NCBI GenBank assembly: GCA_025965435.1
Contig: JAOPWZ010000098.1
Coordinates: 1 to 41,133 of the forward strand
DNA: 41,133 nucleotides
Reading direction: 5' to 3'
From: Aeromicrobium sp.
GTDB taxonomy: Bacteria; Actinomycetota; Actinomycetes; Propionibacteriales; Nocardioidaceae
In this document: positions 10,104 to 18,340 of the stretch, one piece after another
How the letters are laid out: each line of letters begins with the position of its first letter
Position numbering within the stretch: the first letter of the stretch is position 1
Made by a program: the position numbers and the translations under genes
The notes under the pieces: model-generated
Seen by the model: the letters and a program-made list of their open reading frames with translations, nothing else
Told to the model about the DNA's origin: nothing
The model's database searches: none

Positions 10104-11117
10104 TCAGTACTGACGATCGGCCAGGACGGCCTTGGCCTGCTCCTGGTCGAACACGGTCTCCTCCGTCACGACGCGCTCGGGGACCTCTTCACCGGCGACG
10201 ACCTTCTTCGCCAGCTCCATCAGCTGCGGACCGAGGAGCGGGTTGCACTCGACGATGAAGTTGATCTTGCCCTCGGAGAGTGCCGTCATGCCGTCCTTGA
10301 CGGCGTCGACGGTGATGATCTTGATGTCGACGCCCGGCTTCTTGCCGGCCGCCTCGATCGCCTCGATCGCGCCCAGGCCCATGTCGTCGTTGTGCGCGTA
10401 GACGACGTCGATGTCCTGCTGCGACTTCAGGAACGACTCCATGACCTTCTTGCCACCGTCGCGGGTGAAGTCACCCGTCTGCGAAGCGGCGATCTCGATC
10501 GTGTCGTCGGCGGCGATCTTGTCCTCGAAGCCCGTCTTGCGGTCGATCGCCGGAGCGGCACCGGTCGTGCCCTGGAGCTCGACGACCTTGATCGCGCCGT
10601 CCCCGTTGGTGTCGGACGTCTTGGCGTTGTCGACGAGCCACTGGCCGGCCTTCTCGCCCTCGAGCACGAAGTCGGACCCGAGGAACGTCTTGTAGAGCGA
10701 GGTGTCGTCGGAGTCGACGGAGCGGTCGGTGAGGATCACGGGGATCTTGGCCCGCTTGGCCTCGGCCAGCACCGTGTCCCAGCCGGTCTCCACGACCGGG
10801 CTGAAGGCGATGACGTCGACCTTCTGCTGAATGTACGAGCGGATGGCCTTGATCTGGTTCTCCTGCTTCTGCTGCGCGTCGGAGAACTTGAGGTCGATCC
10901 CCGCCTCCTCCGCAGAGGCCTGGATCGACTTGGTGTTGGCTGTCCGCCAACCGCTCTCGGCGCCCACCTGGGCGAAGCCCATGGTGATCTCGTCCGAGCC
11001 CCCCGAACCTCCGGCTCCGCCAGATCCACCGGACCCGCCGTCGCCGTCGCTTCCGCATGCGGCCAGCCCGCCGGCAAGCACCACGCCCGCGGCTACCGTC
11101 ATCAGTTTCTTGAACAC
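10104..11117 (-). CDS. ytfQ: Sugar ABC transporter substrate-binding lipoprotein, YtfQ type
   Basis: A 337-residue periplasmic-binding-protein-fold lipoprotein. The chosen GTG (reading MFKKLMTVAAGVVLAG) has GGAGG upstream at good spacing; the nearby ATG would place that ribosome site inside the gene. A short signal peptide ends in a lipobox LAAC at about residue 22, followed by a Gly/Ser-rich linker (GGSGGSGGAGGSGG) tethering the domain to the membrane. The mature part begins ITMGFAQVGAESGWRTANTKS, which is typical of YtfQ-like galactofuranose binders. First gene of the arabinose transport and catabolism operon; expression probably depends on the operator-promoter at 11285-11315. The ligand is inferred to be arabinose or an arabinofuranose. 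Confidence 0.94.
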   Translation of the reverse strand: MFKKLMTVAAGVVLAGGLAACGSDGDGGSGGSGGAGGSGGSDEITMGFAQVGAESGWRTANTKSIQASAEEAGIDLKFSDAQQKQENQIKAIRSYIQQKVDVIAFSPVVETGWDTVLAEAKRAKIPVILTDRSVDSDDTSLYKTFLGSDFVLEGEKAGQWLVDNAKTSDTNGDGAIKVVELQGTTGAAPAIDRKTGFEDKIAADDTIEIAASQTGDFTRDGGKKVMESFLKSQQDIDVVYAHNDDMGLGAIEAIEAAGKKPGVDIKIITVDAVKDGMTALSEGKINFIVECNPLLGPQLMELAKKVVAGEEVPERVVTEETVFDQEQAKAVLADRQY

Positions 11118-11284
11118 GATTTCCTCCATCTGATGGGACCCGATGCCACTCGACTTCGGGACAGCAAGGACGGTGGCGGGCGGACATCCGCTTCGCGTCC
11201 CAGGTTTCGCCTCGGGAGAGGTTCGGCCCTTCTTCCGGTTCCGGTGAGCCGTGAAGTGTGATCTGGACCACGAAACCTTGAGTT

Positions 11285-11315
11285 GAATTGTTAGCGCTAA
11301 CAATTCAGTCGTCAA
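11285..11315 (-). promoter_or_regulatory. Promoter with perfect LacI-type operator for the arabinose operon
   Basis: Positions 11285-11306 are a perfect 22-bp palindrome (half-site GAATTGTTAGC), the style of LacI-family operators with a central CG pair. On the minus strand a TTGACG box (11315-11310) lies immediately upstream, and a weak TAACAA/AACAAT box about 16-17 bp further falls inside the palindrome. Bound repressor would thus cover the core promoter. The binding-protein start codon is 168 bp downstream, so there is a long leader in which no structure was recognised. The cognate protein is presumably the LacI-type repressor of the same operon. Confidence 0.75.
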
Positions 11316-11399
11316 GGGGTTTCCGTCACAAATTTCCGGGTGCCGTCCCGCTCCCGCCGGCGCCTCCTACCTGCGGACCTGAGCGGTCGGCGCGGCGCC

Positions 11400-12044
11400 C
11401 TAAGGGAGCCCGGCTTCGTAGGCGGCGATCACGAGATGGACCCGGTCGCGAGCGCCCAGCTTCGCGAGGATGCGGCTCACGTGTGTCTTGGCGGTCAGCG
11501 GGCTGACGACCAGCTCGTCCGCGATCTCGTGGTTGCTGCGGCCCGCGGCGACCAGCCGAAGAACCTCGCGTTCGCGTGCCGTCAGGCTGGCCAGCCGTTC
11601 GGGCGCAGGCGCGTCGGGGCGGCTCAGCGCACGGGTGATGACTGCCCTGGTCGCGCCGGGCGACAGCAGCGCCTCCCCCGCCGAGACGGTGCGGACGGCG
11701 TCCAGCAGCGCGTCCGGACGGGTGTCCTTGGGCAGGAATCCACACGCCCCCGCGCGCAGGCCGCGCAGCACGTTGGTGTCGGTCTCGAACGTGGTCAGGA
11801 TCAGCACTCTGCTGCCGCTCGCTCCCCCGTCAGCGAAGATCTGCCGGGTCGCCTCGATGCCGTCGGTGCTCGGCATCCTGATGTCCATCAAGATGACGTC
11901 GGGGCGCAGGTCCCGAGTCAGTATCACCGCTTCGTCGCCGGTGGCGGCCTCACCGACGACCTCCATGTCATCAGCGGAGTTGACCAGCAGCGCGAACGCG
12001 CCGCGCACCAGGGTCTGGTCGTCGGCGAGCAGGACCCGGATCAC
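11400..12044 (-). CDS. NarL/LuxR-family response regulator
   Basis: A 214-residue two-domain regulator. The receiver (residues 1 to about 120) begins VIRVLLADDQTLVRGAF with the acidic pair, has the phospho-acceptor Asp in PDVILMDIRMPSTDG, the conserved Thr in LILTTFE and the Lys in GFLPKDT. The C-terminal LuxR helix-turn-helix is LTAREREVLRLVAAGRSNHE followed by SPLTAKTHVSRILAKLGARD. The GTG start overlaps the kinase stop codon (GTGA), which also excludes the longer ORF in the track. It is the third gene of an MMPL exporter-kinase-regulator operon, so it may control that exporter or cell-envelope genes (inference). Confidence 0.94.
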   Translation of the reverse strand: MIRVLLADDQTLVRGAFALLVNSADDMEVVGEAATGDEAVILTRDLRPDVILMDIRMPSTDGIEATRQIFADGGASGSRVLILTTFETDTNVLRGLRAGACGFLPKDTRPDALLDAVRTVSAGEALLSPGATRAVITRALSRPDAPAPERLASLTAREREVLRLVAAGRSNHEIADELVVSPLTAKTHVSRILAKLGARDRVHLVIAAYEAGLP

Positions 12045-13216
12045 GATGGCACCCGCCAGATCTCGGGCAGCGGCAGGCTGGCGCACACCTCAAATCCTCC
12101 GGACTCCCCCGGGCCGGCGGACAGCTCGCCGCCGACGGCCTGTGCACGCCCGGTCATCCCGGCGATCCCGAAGCCCGCCGGTGTCGCGGTTGAACGCGGT
12201 CGCGCGGGCCCGTGATCGATGACCGCGATCCGCAGCTGGTGGCCGTTCTGGTCGAGGCGGACGGTTGCGCGATGGGCCGTCGAGTGTCGGATGACATTGG
12301 TGAGCGACTCCTGGATGATCCGATAGGCCACGACGGACACGGTCGACGGCAGCTCGTCCGGGAGCGCGTCAGCCTCCACGTCGACCCGGACATCGGCCGC
12401 CTCGGCCATCTCCACCAGACGCTGCAGCTCGCCGAGGTGGGGCGCGGGCTCGGTTGGCTCGGTCTCGCCTCCATGAAGCACGTCCAGAACGGCACGCAGC
12501 TCGTGGAGCGTGGCCCGGCTCGTGTCCGACAGGTCGTGCAGCGTGCTGGACAGCTCCCGCAGCGACGCATCCCCGCGCATCGGCAGCTGGTCGATCAGGT
12601 GCGCAGCGACGGACGCCTGGACGTTCGCGACCGCGAGGCCGTGCGCCAGGACGTCGTGCAGCTCGGCAGCGATCAGCACCCGTTCCTCGGCGACCCGCCG
12701 CTCGACCTCATCGGCACGCTCCTGTTCGAGCCGCGCGGCGACGGCGGCCGTCCAGTTCTGATGGAAGCGGACCGCCAGCCCGGCAAAGAAGGCCACGAAC
12801 AGCCAGCCTGCGCCGAGAAGAGCATCCCCAGGTCCCCCTGATGCCTCGTCGGCGAGGACCGGCACGGTCACCGCGGCCACCGCCACCAGGGCGGCGACCG
12901 CCCGCCGCTGCGGTTCGCTGTAGCGCGCCGCGGTGAACGCCGCCACCAGTGAGGCCGGCATCGTGGCCTCATGGGGATAGTCGAGCAGGTGGTACGGCGT
13001 CGAGACGGCGACGACCGCGAGGACGACCAGGATCGGCCAGCGCCGGCGGGCCAGCAACGGTGCCGACATCACTCCCAGGAGCACGATCGCCCATGGATCC
13101 ACGCTTCGCTCGCCGTCGAAATCGACCGCCTCGAGCGTGATCGCGACGACAATGCCGAGCATGAACGACCCCGCCGCCAGCAGCCGATCGACCACTGGCG
13201 GACGGAGCGCCGTCAT
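12041..13216 (-). CDS. Sensor histidine kinase, HisKA_3 (NarL-type) family
   Basis: A 391-residue membrane kinase. About six hydrophobic segments occupy residues 10-165 with little extracytoplasmic sequence between them, so it probably senses a membrane or intramembrane signal. The dimerisation and phosphorylation helix is LIAAELHDVLAHGLAVANVQ, with the phospho-accepting His in ELHD. The ATPase region shows the N box YRIIQESLTNVIRHS and the G box DHG...GFGIAGMTGRAQAVGG. It starts 3 bp after the MMPL gene and overlaps the response regulator by 4 bp, which pairs the two. It resembles the DesK/LiaS-like kinases common beside transporters in actinomycetes. The signal is unknown. Confidence 0.93.
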   Translation of the reverse strand: MTALRPPVVDRLLAAGSFMLGIVVAITLEAVDFDGERSVDPWAIVLLGVMSAPLLARRRWPILVVLAVVAVSTPYHLLDYPHEATMPASLVAAFTAARYSEPQRRAVAALVAVAAVTVPVLADEASGGPGDALLGAGWLFVAFFAGLAVRFHQNWTAAVAARLEQERADEVERRVAEERVLIAAELHDVLAHGLAVANVQASVAAHLIDQLPMRGDASLRELSSTLHDLSDTSRATLHELRAVLDVLHGGETEPTEPAPHLGELQRLVEMAEAADVRVDVEADALPDELPSTVSVVAYRIIQESLTNVIRHSTAHRATVRLDQNGHQLRIAVIDHGPARPRSTATPAGFGIAGMTGRAQAVGGELSAGPGESGGFEVCASLPLPEIWRVPS

Positions 13217-13219
13217 CGT

Positions 13220-15340
13220 TCACACACGGTCATCGACACTGTCCTCACTCGCGCGCCAGAGCTTGCTGGGCCACCAGATCCGCGAACCCAGCGACATCGT
13301 CAGTGCGGGAACCACGATGGACCGCACCACCAGGGTGTCGATGAGCACGCCGACGGCCACCAGTATGCCAATCTCCACGAGCATGACGAGCGGCAAGGAG
13401 GCGAGCACCGCGAACGTCGCCGCCAGCACGACACCAGCCGAGGTGATCACGCCACCGGTCGTTGCAAGGCCCCGCTTCGTGCCCTCGACAGTGCCGTGCC
13501 GGTTGGCCTCTTCACGTACCCGGGTCATCAAGAAGATGTTGTAGTCGACACCGAGGGCGACCAGGAAGAGGAACCCGATCAGGGGCACCGACGACTCCAT
13601 CCCGGCGAACCCGAGCACATGGTCGAACAGCAGGTTGCACAGTCCGAGCGCCCCGAAGTACGGCACCACGACGGTGGCGACCAGCACCAGCGGAGCGACG
13701 ATGGCCCGTAGCAGCAGCCCGAGGATGACGAGCACCGCCAGCAGGATCAGCGGCATCACCAGATTGCGGTCACTCTTGTTGGTCTCGGCCTCGTCGAGCT
13801 TCTCGGCACTCGGACCGCCGACCAGCGCAGCCTCACCGGCGACCTCGCGGACATTCTCCCGGAGTTGCTTGATCGTTGCGGTCTCACCCGCGCTTTCTGG
13901 CGAGTCGGCCGGGATCACCGAGATCTCCACCCAGTCGTCACTGGTCCGGCCGATCTCGGCGCTGACAACCCCCGACATGCTCCCGACGGCAGCCAGGACC
14001 TCACGGCTGTGGTCCGGTCGACTCATCACGGTCAGCGGCTGACCCCCCTGGTCGGGATAGCGCTCTTCGATCAGCTTCGCCCCGGTCACCGACTCCGGTG
14101 TCGAACGGGCGAACTGGTCCAGCTGCGGAAGGGCGCTGTTGACACCGATGGTGCCCAGCGCGAGACCGCCCAGGATCATCAGCGGCGCCACCCAGCCGAC
14201 GACGCGGCGGCGCGCGACCAGCTCGCCCAGCCGAGCCCACCGCGACCCGGATGCGCGCACCTCAGCCCCGAGGCGCGGCACGAACGGCCAGAAGACACGG
14301 CGCCCGAGCAGCACCAGCAGGGCCGGGAAGAGCGTCAGCATGACCAGCAAGGCAGCTCCGATGCCCGCCGCACCCACCGGGCCGAGACTGCTGATGCTGT
14401 TGAGATCCGCGGCCAACAGGCACAACAGGCCGGCGACCACGGTCGCCGCCGAAGCGAGGATGGCCGGCCCGGCTCCACGCAGCGCCGCCAGCATCGCGTC
14501 GATCGGTCGTGCGTGGCGGTGCAGCTCCTCGCGGTAGCGAGCCACGAGAAGCAAGGCGTAGTCGGTACCCGCGCCGAAGACCAGGACGATCAGCAGTGCT
14601 GAGCTCATGCTCGTGATCGTGAAGTCGAAGACTTGGGTCAGTGCGTAGACGACGCCCATCGACGTGATCGCCGCGACCCCGACCGAGGCGAGCGGGACCA
14701 GCCACAGCAGTGGACTGCGGTACGTCAGGATCAGGAGGAGCGCCACCACCACGGCCGTGGCGAGCAGCAACCTCGAGTCCACGGCATCGAAGACCTCGTC
14801 CATGTCCGCCCCCAGCGGGGTCGGACCGGTGACGTACACGTCCAGACCGTCCGGCTGGCCGGTGAGAAGCTGACGCGCATCGGCGGTGCTCCCGGCGTCC
14901 TCGGCGACCGCATCACCCTCGAGCGACAACGTGTACATCAGGGCCGTGCCGTCGTCGGATTCGACGATCTGGGGCGGCGCATCGGCGTCGGTGCCGAATC
15001 GCTGCGCCAGCTCGGCGTGGCCGCGCACGACCGCCTCTCGATCGCCCGGTCGGAGGCCGTCGGATCGTTCGGACACGACCACGAGCAGGCCGTTCTCGCC
15101 GCCGGGCAGCTCGGTCTCGGCCTGGAGCACCTTGGTCGACTGGGCGCTGGCGGGCAGGTAGTCGGCCTGGCCGTCGCGGGTCACCGAGTCGAGCTTGCCG
15201 GCGAGTGAGTAGCCGCCCACCACCAGCCCGATCCACACAGCCAGCATGAGCCACGGCAGCGCGGTCTTGGCCCGCGATCCATTCGGTCTGGTATCGGCAC
15301 CGGAGTGGTCGGGCGCCCGTAGTTGAGAAGTCATGGCCAT
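13220..15340 (-). CDS. MMPL-family (RND superfamily) membrane exporter
   Basis: A protein of about 706 residues with two repeated halves, each a helix, a large outer loop and a bundle of helices, as in actinobacterial MMPL lipid or drug exporters. The proton-relay Asp-Tyr pairs are present in both halves: GAGTDYALLLVARYREEL and ALGVDYNIFLMTRVREEA. The start is uncertain because no good ribosome site was found: ATG at 15340 (MAMTSQLRAPD) or at 15334 both fit, and the ORF-track start at 15520 runs through the upstream inverted repeat. It leads the operon with the kinase and regulator. The substrate is unknown; it is shorter than the mycobacterial MmpL3 type and lacks its C-terminal tail. Confidence 0.92.
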   Translation of the reverse strand: MAMTSQLRAPDHSGADTRPNGSRAKTALPWLMLAVWIGLVVGGYSLAGKLDSVTRDGQADYLPASAQSTKVLQAETELPGGENGLLVVVSERSDGLRPGDREAVVRGHAELAQRFGTDADAPPQIVESDDGTALMYTLSLEGDAVAEDAGSTADARQLLTGQPDGLDVYVTGPTPLGADMDEVFDAVDSRLLLATAVVVALLLILTYRSPLLWLVPLASVGVAAITSMGVVYALTQVFDFTITSMSSALLIVLVFGAGTDYALLLVARYREELHRHARPIDAMLAALRGAGPAILASAATVVAGLLCLLAADLNSISSLGPVGAAGIGAALLVMLTLFPALLVLLGRRVFWPFVPRLGAEVRASGSRWARLGELVARRRVVGWVAPLMILGGLALGTIGVNSALPQLDQFARSTPESVTGAKLIEERYPDQGGQPLTVMSRPDHSREVLAAVGSMSGVVSAEIGRTSDDWVEISVIPADSPESAGETATIKQLRENVREVAGEAALVGGPSAEKLDEAETNKSDRNLVMPLILLAVLVILGLLLRAIVAPLVLVATVVVPYFGALGLCNLLFDHVLGFAGMESSVPLIGFLFLVALGVDYNIFLMTRVREEANRHGTVEGTKRGLATTGGVITSAGVVLAATFAVLASLPLVMLVEIGILVAVGVLIDTLVVRSIVVPALTMSLGSRIWWPSKLWRASEDSVDDRV

Positions 15341-15392
15341 CACGCTGTCAGGCTGGCGGCGCTCATTCGTCTGGCCACGGCAGACACTTCGA

Positions 15393-15412
15393 CGTACTCC
15401 GTGCGGAGTACG
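15393..15412. promoter_or_regulatory. Inverted repeat upstream of the MMPL operon (operator candidate)
   Basis: CGTACTCCG and CGGAGTACG form perfect 9-bp arms around a 2-bp centre, about 53 bp upstream of the MMPL start. The arms resemble TetR-family operators that control exporters, and no TetR gene is present in the window. The spacer is too short for an RNA hairpin with the full arms, which favours protein binding. Confidence 0.55.
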
Positions 15413-15541
15413 AAGGACGGCTGGGGCAGGGGGCCCGGGCGGTGGCTGCGGCGGACGACCGTGGATTCCCGGGGGCATCCCGCCCCTGTGGTCGACGGGC
15501 GCTCTTCCGGTGAACCTCATGGTTCGCGCACCGGGAGCATC

Positions 15542-15825
15542 ATGGACGTTCGTCGCCTGCTGTCATCGATGGCACTGGAAGTGCAGAACCTCACGCCAGA
15601 CGAGGCGTTCGAGCGGATCGCGCACTACACCCGGGTGGCCGTCCATGCGGATGACTCCGGCATCCTCCTGGCGAAGGCCCGCGGGGCGGTCCACCCAGCC
15701 GCTGGCACCTCCGACAACGTCGACAAGGCACACCAGCTGCAGGTCGATCTCCATGAAGAACCTTGCCTGGACGCCATCCGCAGTGACGACGCCGTCTACG
15801 CCACCGTCGACGCGGCTGTCGTCGG
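15542..15825 (+). pseudogene. 5' fragment of a GAF-domain protein gene (GAF-ANTAR type), 3' part lost
   Basis: An ATG after GGGAG opens MDVRRLLSSMALEVQNLTPD and continues through a GAF-domain front half (DEAFERIAHYTRVAVHADDSGILL, then LHEEPCLDAIRSDDAVYATVDAA). This layout is typical of actinobacterial GAF-ANTAR RNA-binding antiterminators. After about residue 94 the similarity stops. The frame then runs on through the antisense strand of the EAL gene to a chance stop at 16096. The second half of GAF and the expected C-terminal ANTAR domain are missing. The junction lies near 15820-15830, which is also where recognisable EAL sequence ends on the other strand. The exact breakpoint is an estimate. 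Confidence 0.7.
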
Positions 15826-17643
15826 TTGGAGCGGCGACACGACAAGCTCGTGGCCCAGCTCTTCGGCGGGGCGGGGCGGGCTCCACAGGTGGCCTTGCCC
15901 GTACCGACAATCGAGGCGTCGGAGCTCGGCCAATTGTTCGGGTCTCTCAATGCCCTCGGCCACCGCGCTGATGTCGAATGCGTGGGCCAGCTCGATCACG
16001 CTGCGGGCAATGACACTGTCGTCGCGGTTGCGGCCAAGACCCGCGACAAAGGAGCGGTCGACCTTGAGGAGATCCACCGGGAAGCGCTTGAGGTAGACCA
16101 ACGAGGAGTAGCCGGTGCCGAAGTCGTCGATGGCGATACGGACGCCCAGAGACTTCAGTCGTTGCACGACGCGAAGCGCTGCCGCCGCGTCGTCCATCAA
16201 CGCGCTCTCGGTGACTTCGAGGATGAGCGCCGTCGGATCCAGCCCGGAGTCGGCCAGAGCCGCTTGCACGGTGTCGACCAGTCGCGCGCCGTGGGTGAGC
16301 TGGCGCCCCGAGACGTTGACGGACATGGTGGGCCGTCGGCCAGAGCGGCTTGCCCGTTGCCATCGTGCGCCTTGGTGGCAGGCCTCGCGCATGACCCAGT
16401 CGCCGATCGGGACGATCAGGCCGCTGCGTTCGGCAAAGGGGATGAAATCGTCGGGGGGGACCAGGCCGCGTGTCGGGTGCTGCCACCGGAGGAGCGCCTC
16501 CACCCCGACAACGGACTCCTCGACGATGTCGACGACCGGCTGGTAGAAGAGTCGGAGCTCGCCGTTCGCTGTTGCGCGGCGCAAGTCCGAGAGGAGCTCC
16601 AGCCTTGACGCCGCCATGCTGCGCAGGGTCTCGTCAAAGAGCTCGATGACGTTGGGCCCCTGACGCTTGGCCTTGTACATGGCTTCGTCAGCGTCGCGCA
16701 GCAACGTGTCCGAACTGACGTCGTCGCCGTGCCCGGCCAGGGCTACTCCGATGCTCAGGGTGGTCTCGATCTCGCCGATGCTGGTCGGGATCACGGCGGC
16801 CACTGCTGCGCTCAGCCGGGCGGCGACCATGGCTGCGGTGCCGGGATCGGCCAGGTCCTCGCACAGCACGACGAACTCGTCGCCGCCCATCCGCGCAGCG
16901 GTGTCCTGGGGTCGTATCGTCGACAGGATCCTGGTCGCGATGGTCTTGAGAACGGCATCACCGACCTGATGACCGTAGGCGTCGTTGATGTTCTTGAATC
17001 CATCCACGTCGCAGAAGAGCAAGGCTAACTGCCCTGTCCCGGTTGTCCGGCGCTCAAGGGCGTGTTGAATGCGGTCGGTGAGCAGCGTTCGATTGGGCAG
17101 CCCGGTCAACGCATCGTGCTGCGCGAGGTGTGCGAGGTTGGCCTCGGCGTTGCGCTCGCTGGTCAGGTCGGTGATCGTCAGACAGGTGATGTGGGTCTGG
17201 TCCACGGTCAGTGCCGAGGCCCCGACCAACGCTGGTACCTCTTGCTTGTCGACGGTCAGCAGGACCGCCTCGATCGAGCCGCCAGGGCTCGCCGGGCCGA
17301 TCATGTCGCGAACGCGAGGCCAGCTTGGCTCGGTGAGCAGAGCGAGAACCGGCTGGCCGACAATTCGTGAGCACGAGGCGCCGACGAGGTCGGCCAGCGC
17401 CTGGTTGGCGTACAAGATGATGCCGTCGGCCGAGACGGTGGCCGCTCCGTCAGACATGCCCTCCACGAAGTTCCGGTAGGTCTGGTCTGCTCCGGTGAGC
17501 GTGAAGAGCTGCTCTTCCCCGGCCACCGCACCGATCACCAGAGCGTCCACCTCCCCGTGCCGAATGGCCCGCAGGGTCTCCTCGGCGTCGGCAAGTCGAG
17601 CGCGTAGGGCTTCGAGCTCGATGGCGTCGTGGCTGGGGCTCAT
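15796..17643 (-). CDS. PAS-GGDEF-EAL cyclic-di-GMP enzyme coupled to kaiB/kaiC genes
   Basis: 615 residues. The N-terminus has a helical segment (LRARLADAEETLRAIRHGEV) leading into a PAS domain (residues about 55-165), a layout I recall from kinases beside kaiC genes. GGDEF is intact at 253-257, with an RxxD product-inhibition site (RPQD) exactly five residues before it. The EAL domain keeps EAL (382-384), SVNVS, EVTES, DDFGTGYSS (506-514), LLKVDRSF, AEGIE and the late Gln (CRYGQG), so both synthesis and hydrolysis of c-di-GMP look possible. The ATG overlaps the kaiB stop codon (ATGA), excluding the longer track ORF. The last ten or so codons, including the TAG, read antisense through a truncated GAF gene, so the natural C-terminus may have been replaced. 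Confidence 0.93.
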   Translation of the reverse strand: MSPSHDAIELEALRARLADAEETLRAIRHGEVDALVIGAVAGEEQLFTLTGADQTYRNFVEGMSDGAATVSADGIILYANQALADLVGASCSRIVGQPVLALLTEPSWPRVRDMIGPASPGGSIEAVLLTVDKQEVPALVGASALTVDQTHITCLTITDLTSERNAEANLAHLAQHDALTGLPNRTLLTDRIQHALERRTTGTGQLALLFCDVDGFKNINDAYGHQVGDAVLKTIATRILSTIRPQDTAARMGGDEFVVLCEDLADPGTAAMVAARLSAAVAAVIPTSIGEIETTLSIGVALAGHGDDVSSDTLLRDADEAMYKAKRQGPNVIELFDETLRSMAASRLELLSDLRRATANGELRLFYQPVVDIVEESVVGVEALLRWQHPTRGLVPPDDFIPFAERSGLIVPIGDWVMREACHQGARWQRASRSGRRPTMSVNVSGRQLTHGARLVDTVQAALADSGLDPTALILEVTESALMDDAAAALRVVQRLKSLGVRIAIDDFGTGYSSLVYLKRFPVDLLKVDRSFVAGLGRNRDDSVIARSVIELAHAFDISAVAEGIERPEQLAELRRLDCRYGQGHLWSPPRPAEELGHELVVSPLQPTTAASTVA

Positions 17644-18002
17644 CCGCCGAGGGATGTCGGAGACGGGGCACGCGTGGCTCGGATGTCCAGAGCGGCCAGC
17701 ACCCGTGCAGTGTCGGAGAGGTCCCCGACCAGCATCCGTTTCGGCAGCGGCCACTCCTTGATGAGGGTCGGGGCGGCGACAACGTCGTGCGCCGACATCA
17801 TGGAGGGGTCGCGGTGCACGTCGACGACCTCGAGCGAGTATCGATTGGGCAGGTGTGCGTCGCACAGCGCCCGCACGTTGGCTATCGCCCGTCCGGACAT
17901 CTCCGAGGCTCCGGTGACGAACAGCGTGAGCACGTACGATTCGGACCTTTGCTCCTTCAGCCGTGCCTCGTAGCGGACCAGGGCGTCGGACGGCTCGTTC
18001 AT
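17640..18002 (-). CDS. kaiB: KaiB-family protein (second copy)
   Basis: A 120-residue KaiB-fold (thioredoxin-like) protein starting at MNEPSDALVRYEARLKEQ. After a charged 20-residue N-terminal extension the family core follows: YVLTLFVTGASEMSGRAIAN, then YSLEVVDVHRDP, APTLIKEWPLPKRMLVGDLS and a C-terminal helix. The GDLSD loop conserved in KaiB is present. It differs clearly from the neighbouring copy, so this is an old duplication or two specialised paralogues. Its ATG overlaps the first kaiB stop and its stop overlaps the c-di-GMP enzyme start (both ATGA). In cyanobacteria KaiB refolds and binds the KaiC CI ring; whether this copy binds KaiC or the PAS-GGDEF-EAL protein is unknown. Confidence 0.93.
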   Translation of the reverse strand: MNEPSDALVRYEARLKEQRSESYVLTLFVTGASEMSGRAIANVRALCDAHLPNRYSLEVVDVHRDPSMMSAHDVVAAPTLIKEWPLPKRMLVGDLSDTARVLAALDIRATRAPSPTSLGG

Positions 18003-18340
18003 CGGGCGTTCTTCGGTCGCAGCTGGAGGCCGACGAGCACGCGGTCGGTGTCGGACAGGTCGCCGATGATCTTGCGCATCGGTGCCGGCAATCGGCGAAC
18101 CAGTGTCGGGATCGCCAGGATCTCGTCTCCGCGGGCCAGCCGCGGGTTGAGCAGCAGGTCGACGATCTCGATCTCGTACGGATGATCGATGTGCGTCTCG
18201 CACAGTGCCTTCAGGTTCGCGAACGCGTCCAGCGACTTCGGCGACTCTCCGGCGACGTAGAGTCGCAGATACCAGGTCTCCGCGCCGTCGTCACCGTCGC
18301 TACCGGCGTCGGAACTGCAGGCCTCGCTGTCGAAGCTCAT
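17999..18340 (-). CDS. kaiB: KaiB-family protein (first copy, canonical)
   Basis: A 113-residue protein close to the cyanobacterial KaiB pattern: WYLRLYVAGESPKSLDAFAN, EIEIVDLLLNPRLARGDEIL, AIPTLVRRLPAPMRKIIGDL and SDTDRVLVGLQL. An acidic tail of about 20 residues (SSDAGSDGDDGAE) precedes the core. The ATG overlaps the kaiC stop codon, so translation is coupled to its expected partner. Established for the family: KaiB exists in ground and fold-switched forms and binds KaiC in a state-dependent way. That behaviour here is inference. Confidence 0.96.
   Translation of the reverse strand: MSFDSEACSSDAGSDGDDGAETWYLRLYVAGESPKSLDAFANLKALCETHIDHPYEIEIVDLLLNPRLARGDEILAIPTLVRRLPAPMRKIIGDLSDTDRVLVGLQLRPKNAR

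Noticed and set aside
10990-11060. Short tandem repeat of Gly/Ser codons
   Set aside because: This is the flexible linker after the lipobox of the binding protein, not a DNA repeat element.
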